Part shown: positions 63,685 through 64,000 of the stretch, in pieces
How positions within the stretch are numbered: position 1 is the first letter of the stretch
How the letters are laid out: each line of letters begins with the position of its first letter
Assembly: GCF_047495555.1 (NCBI RefSeq)
Contig: NZ_CP166866.1
Span: 1 to 64,000, forward strand
Length of the DNA stretch: 64,000 bases
Direction of reading: 5' to 3'
Source of the DNA: Methanobacterium_D sp040373355
Lineage (GTDB): Archaea; Methanobacteriota; Methanobacteria; Methanobacteriales; Methanobacteriaceae
Translations under genes and position numbers: made by a program
Notes under the pieces: model-generated
Told to the model about the DNA's origin: nothing
Seen by the model: only the letters and a program-made list of their open reading frames with translations
Database searches by the model: none

Positions 63685-64000
63685 ATGAAAGCCGGAGAAG
63701 AGTTTTTTTTAGATATAATTACAAAAAATATTCAGTTTAAAATACCTATTTATCAACGATTATATGATTGGAGAATTGAACATTGCCAGACTTTAATTGA
63801 GGATATTTATCAACTTTTACGGAATCCTGAAATACCATTACATTTTATGGGTTCAATTGTTTACATTGATGAAAATGATCAGACACGTGTTAATCCTACA
63901 AAAGAACTTTTATTGATTGATGGTCAACAGAGGATAACAACTTTCACCTTACTCTTTTTAATTTTAGAAGAAATAGCTAAAGATCAAGATAATGATGAAT
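63685..64000 (+). CDS. DUF262 (GmrS-like) protein, 3' truncated by window edge
   Basis: The first 105 residues of a DUF262 protein: KNIQFKIPIYQRLYDW, HFMGSIVYID and LLIDGQQRITTFTLLFLILEE. The IDGQQR motif is the DUF262 NTP-binding/ParB-like signature of GmrSD type IV restriction enzymes, which cut modified DNA, and of related phage-defence proteins. The C-terminal part, perhaps a DUF1524 (HNH) nuclease, is outside the window. Immediately follows the type IIG gene. Confidence 0.9.
   Translation, partial: MKAGEEFFLDIITKNIQFKIPIYQRLYDWRIEHCQTLIEDIYQLLRNPEIPLHFMGSIVYIDENDQTRVNPTKELLLIDGQQRITTFTLLFLILEEIAKDQDNDE

Overview
The window reads as a chromosomal segment of a mesophilic, AT-rich methanogenic archaeon of the order Methanobacteriales, most likely a Methanobacterium species. 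The evidence is gene content: thiol:fumarate reductase subunit B, 2-phosphoglycerate kinase (cyclic 2,3-diphosphoglycerate synthesis), indolepyruvate:ferredoxin oxidoreductase, an Mvh-type [NiFe] hydrogenase pair, archaeal clamp loader RfcS/RfcL, archaeal SepF with MinD proteins, type I 3-dehydroquinate dehydratase, glycyl-tRNA synthetase of archaeal type, FilR1-domain regulators and many PAS proteins. Genes often have Shine-Dalgarno sequences (AGGTG, GGAGG) and several start with TTG. I saw no rRNA, tRNA or CRISPR array.

1-12.5 kb: tail of aroD overlapping a membrane-anchored S26-type peptidase, a YwbE protein, a tocopherol-cyclase-family protein, HtpX, a divergent DedA / DUF368 pair (both families contain polyprenyl-phosphate translocases), a GXGXG protein, a degenerate PP-loop-like protein, a 30-residue cysteine-rich microprotein, a PAS histidine kinase, a metallo-beta-lactamase-fold hydrolase and a sodium:solute symporter. 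12.5-20.5 kb: an aryl-acid module (PaaK-type ligase, ACT protein, iorAB, a PurC-family gene) interrupted by small secreted proteins, a chagasin-type peptidase inhibitor and an operon of very small proteins. 20.5-33.9 kb: metallopeptidases, response regulator, tfrB behind a triple TGTACA operator-like site, TrmJ-type methylase, DUF1512, dcd, glyS, three tandem FilR1 regulators, TatD-like hydrolase and PfkB kinase.

34-39 kb: a cell-organisation cluster: two tandem MinD ATPases (one with Lys to Arg in the P-loop), a DUF2226 protein, SepF, a DUF1611 protein, and a roadblock/LC7 gene with a remarkable structured leader built of 50-bp repeats with covarying hairpins. 39-47.7 kb: 2-phosphoglycerate kinase, ZPR1, a six-PAS protein without kinase, two small proteins (one possibly a histone-fold protein), nadC, rnz, an MscS channel and a sortase. 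47.9-51.7 kb: two nearly identical ferredoxins, a 4VR-domain protein and the large and small subunits of a [NiFe] hydrogenase, without the usual MvhD and MvhB partners. 51.9-56 kb: a roadblock fusion protein and rfcS-rfcL.

56-64 kb: an accessory (defence) island: a tyrosine recombinase with an odd first catalytic motif, two unrecognised proteins (one with a possible nuclease motif), a type IIG restriction-methylation enzyme and the start of a DUF262 (GmrS-like) protein. The best candidates for undescribed biology are the 38.4-38.7 kb leader, the 4VR/ferredoxin/hydrogenase operon, the TGTACA operator in front of tfrB, the cysteine-rich microprotein, the histone-like protein, and the two unknown island proteins.
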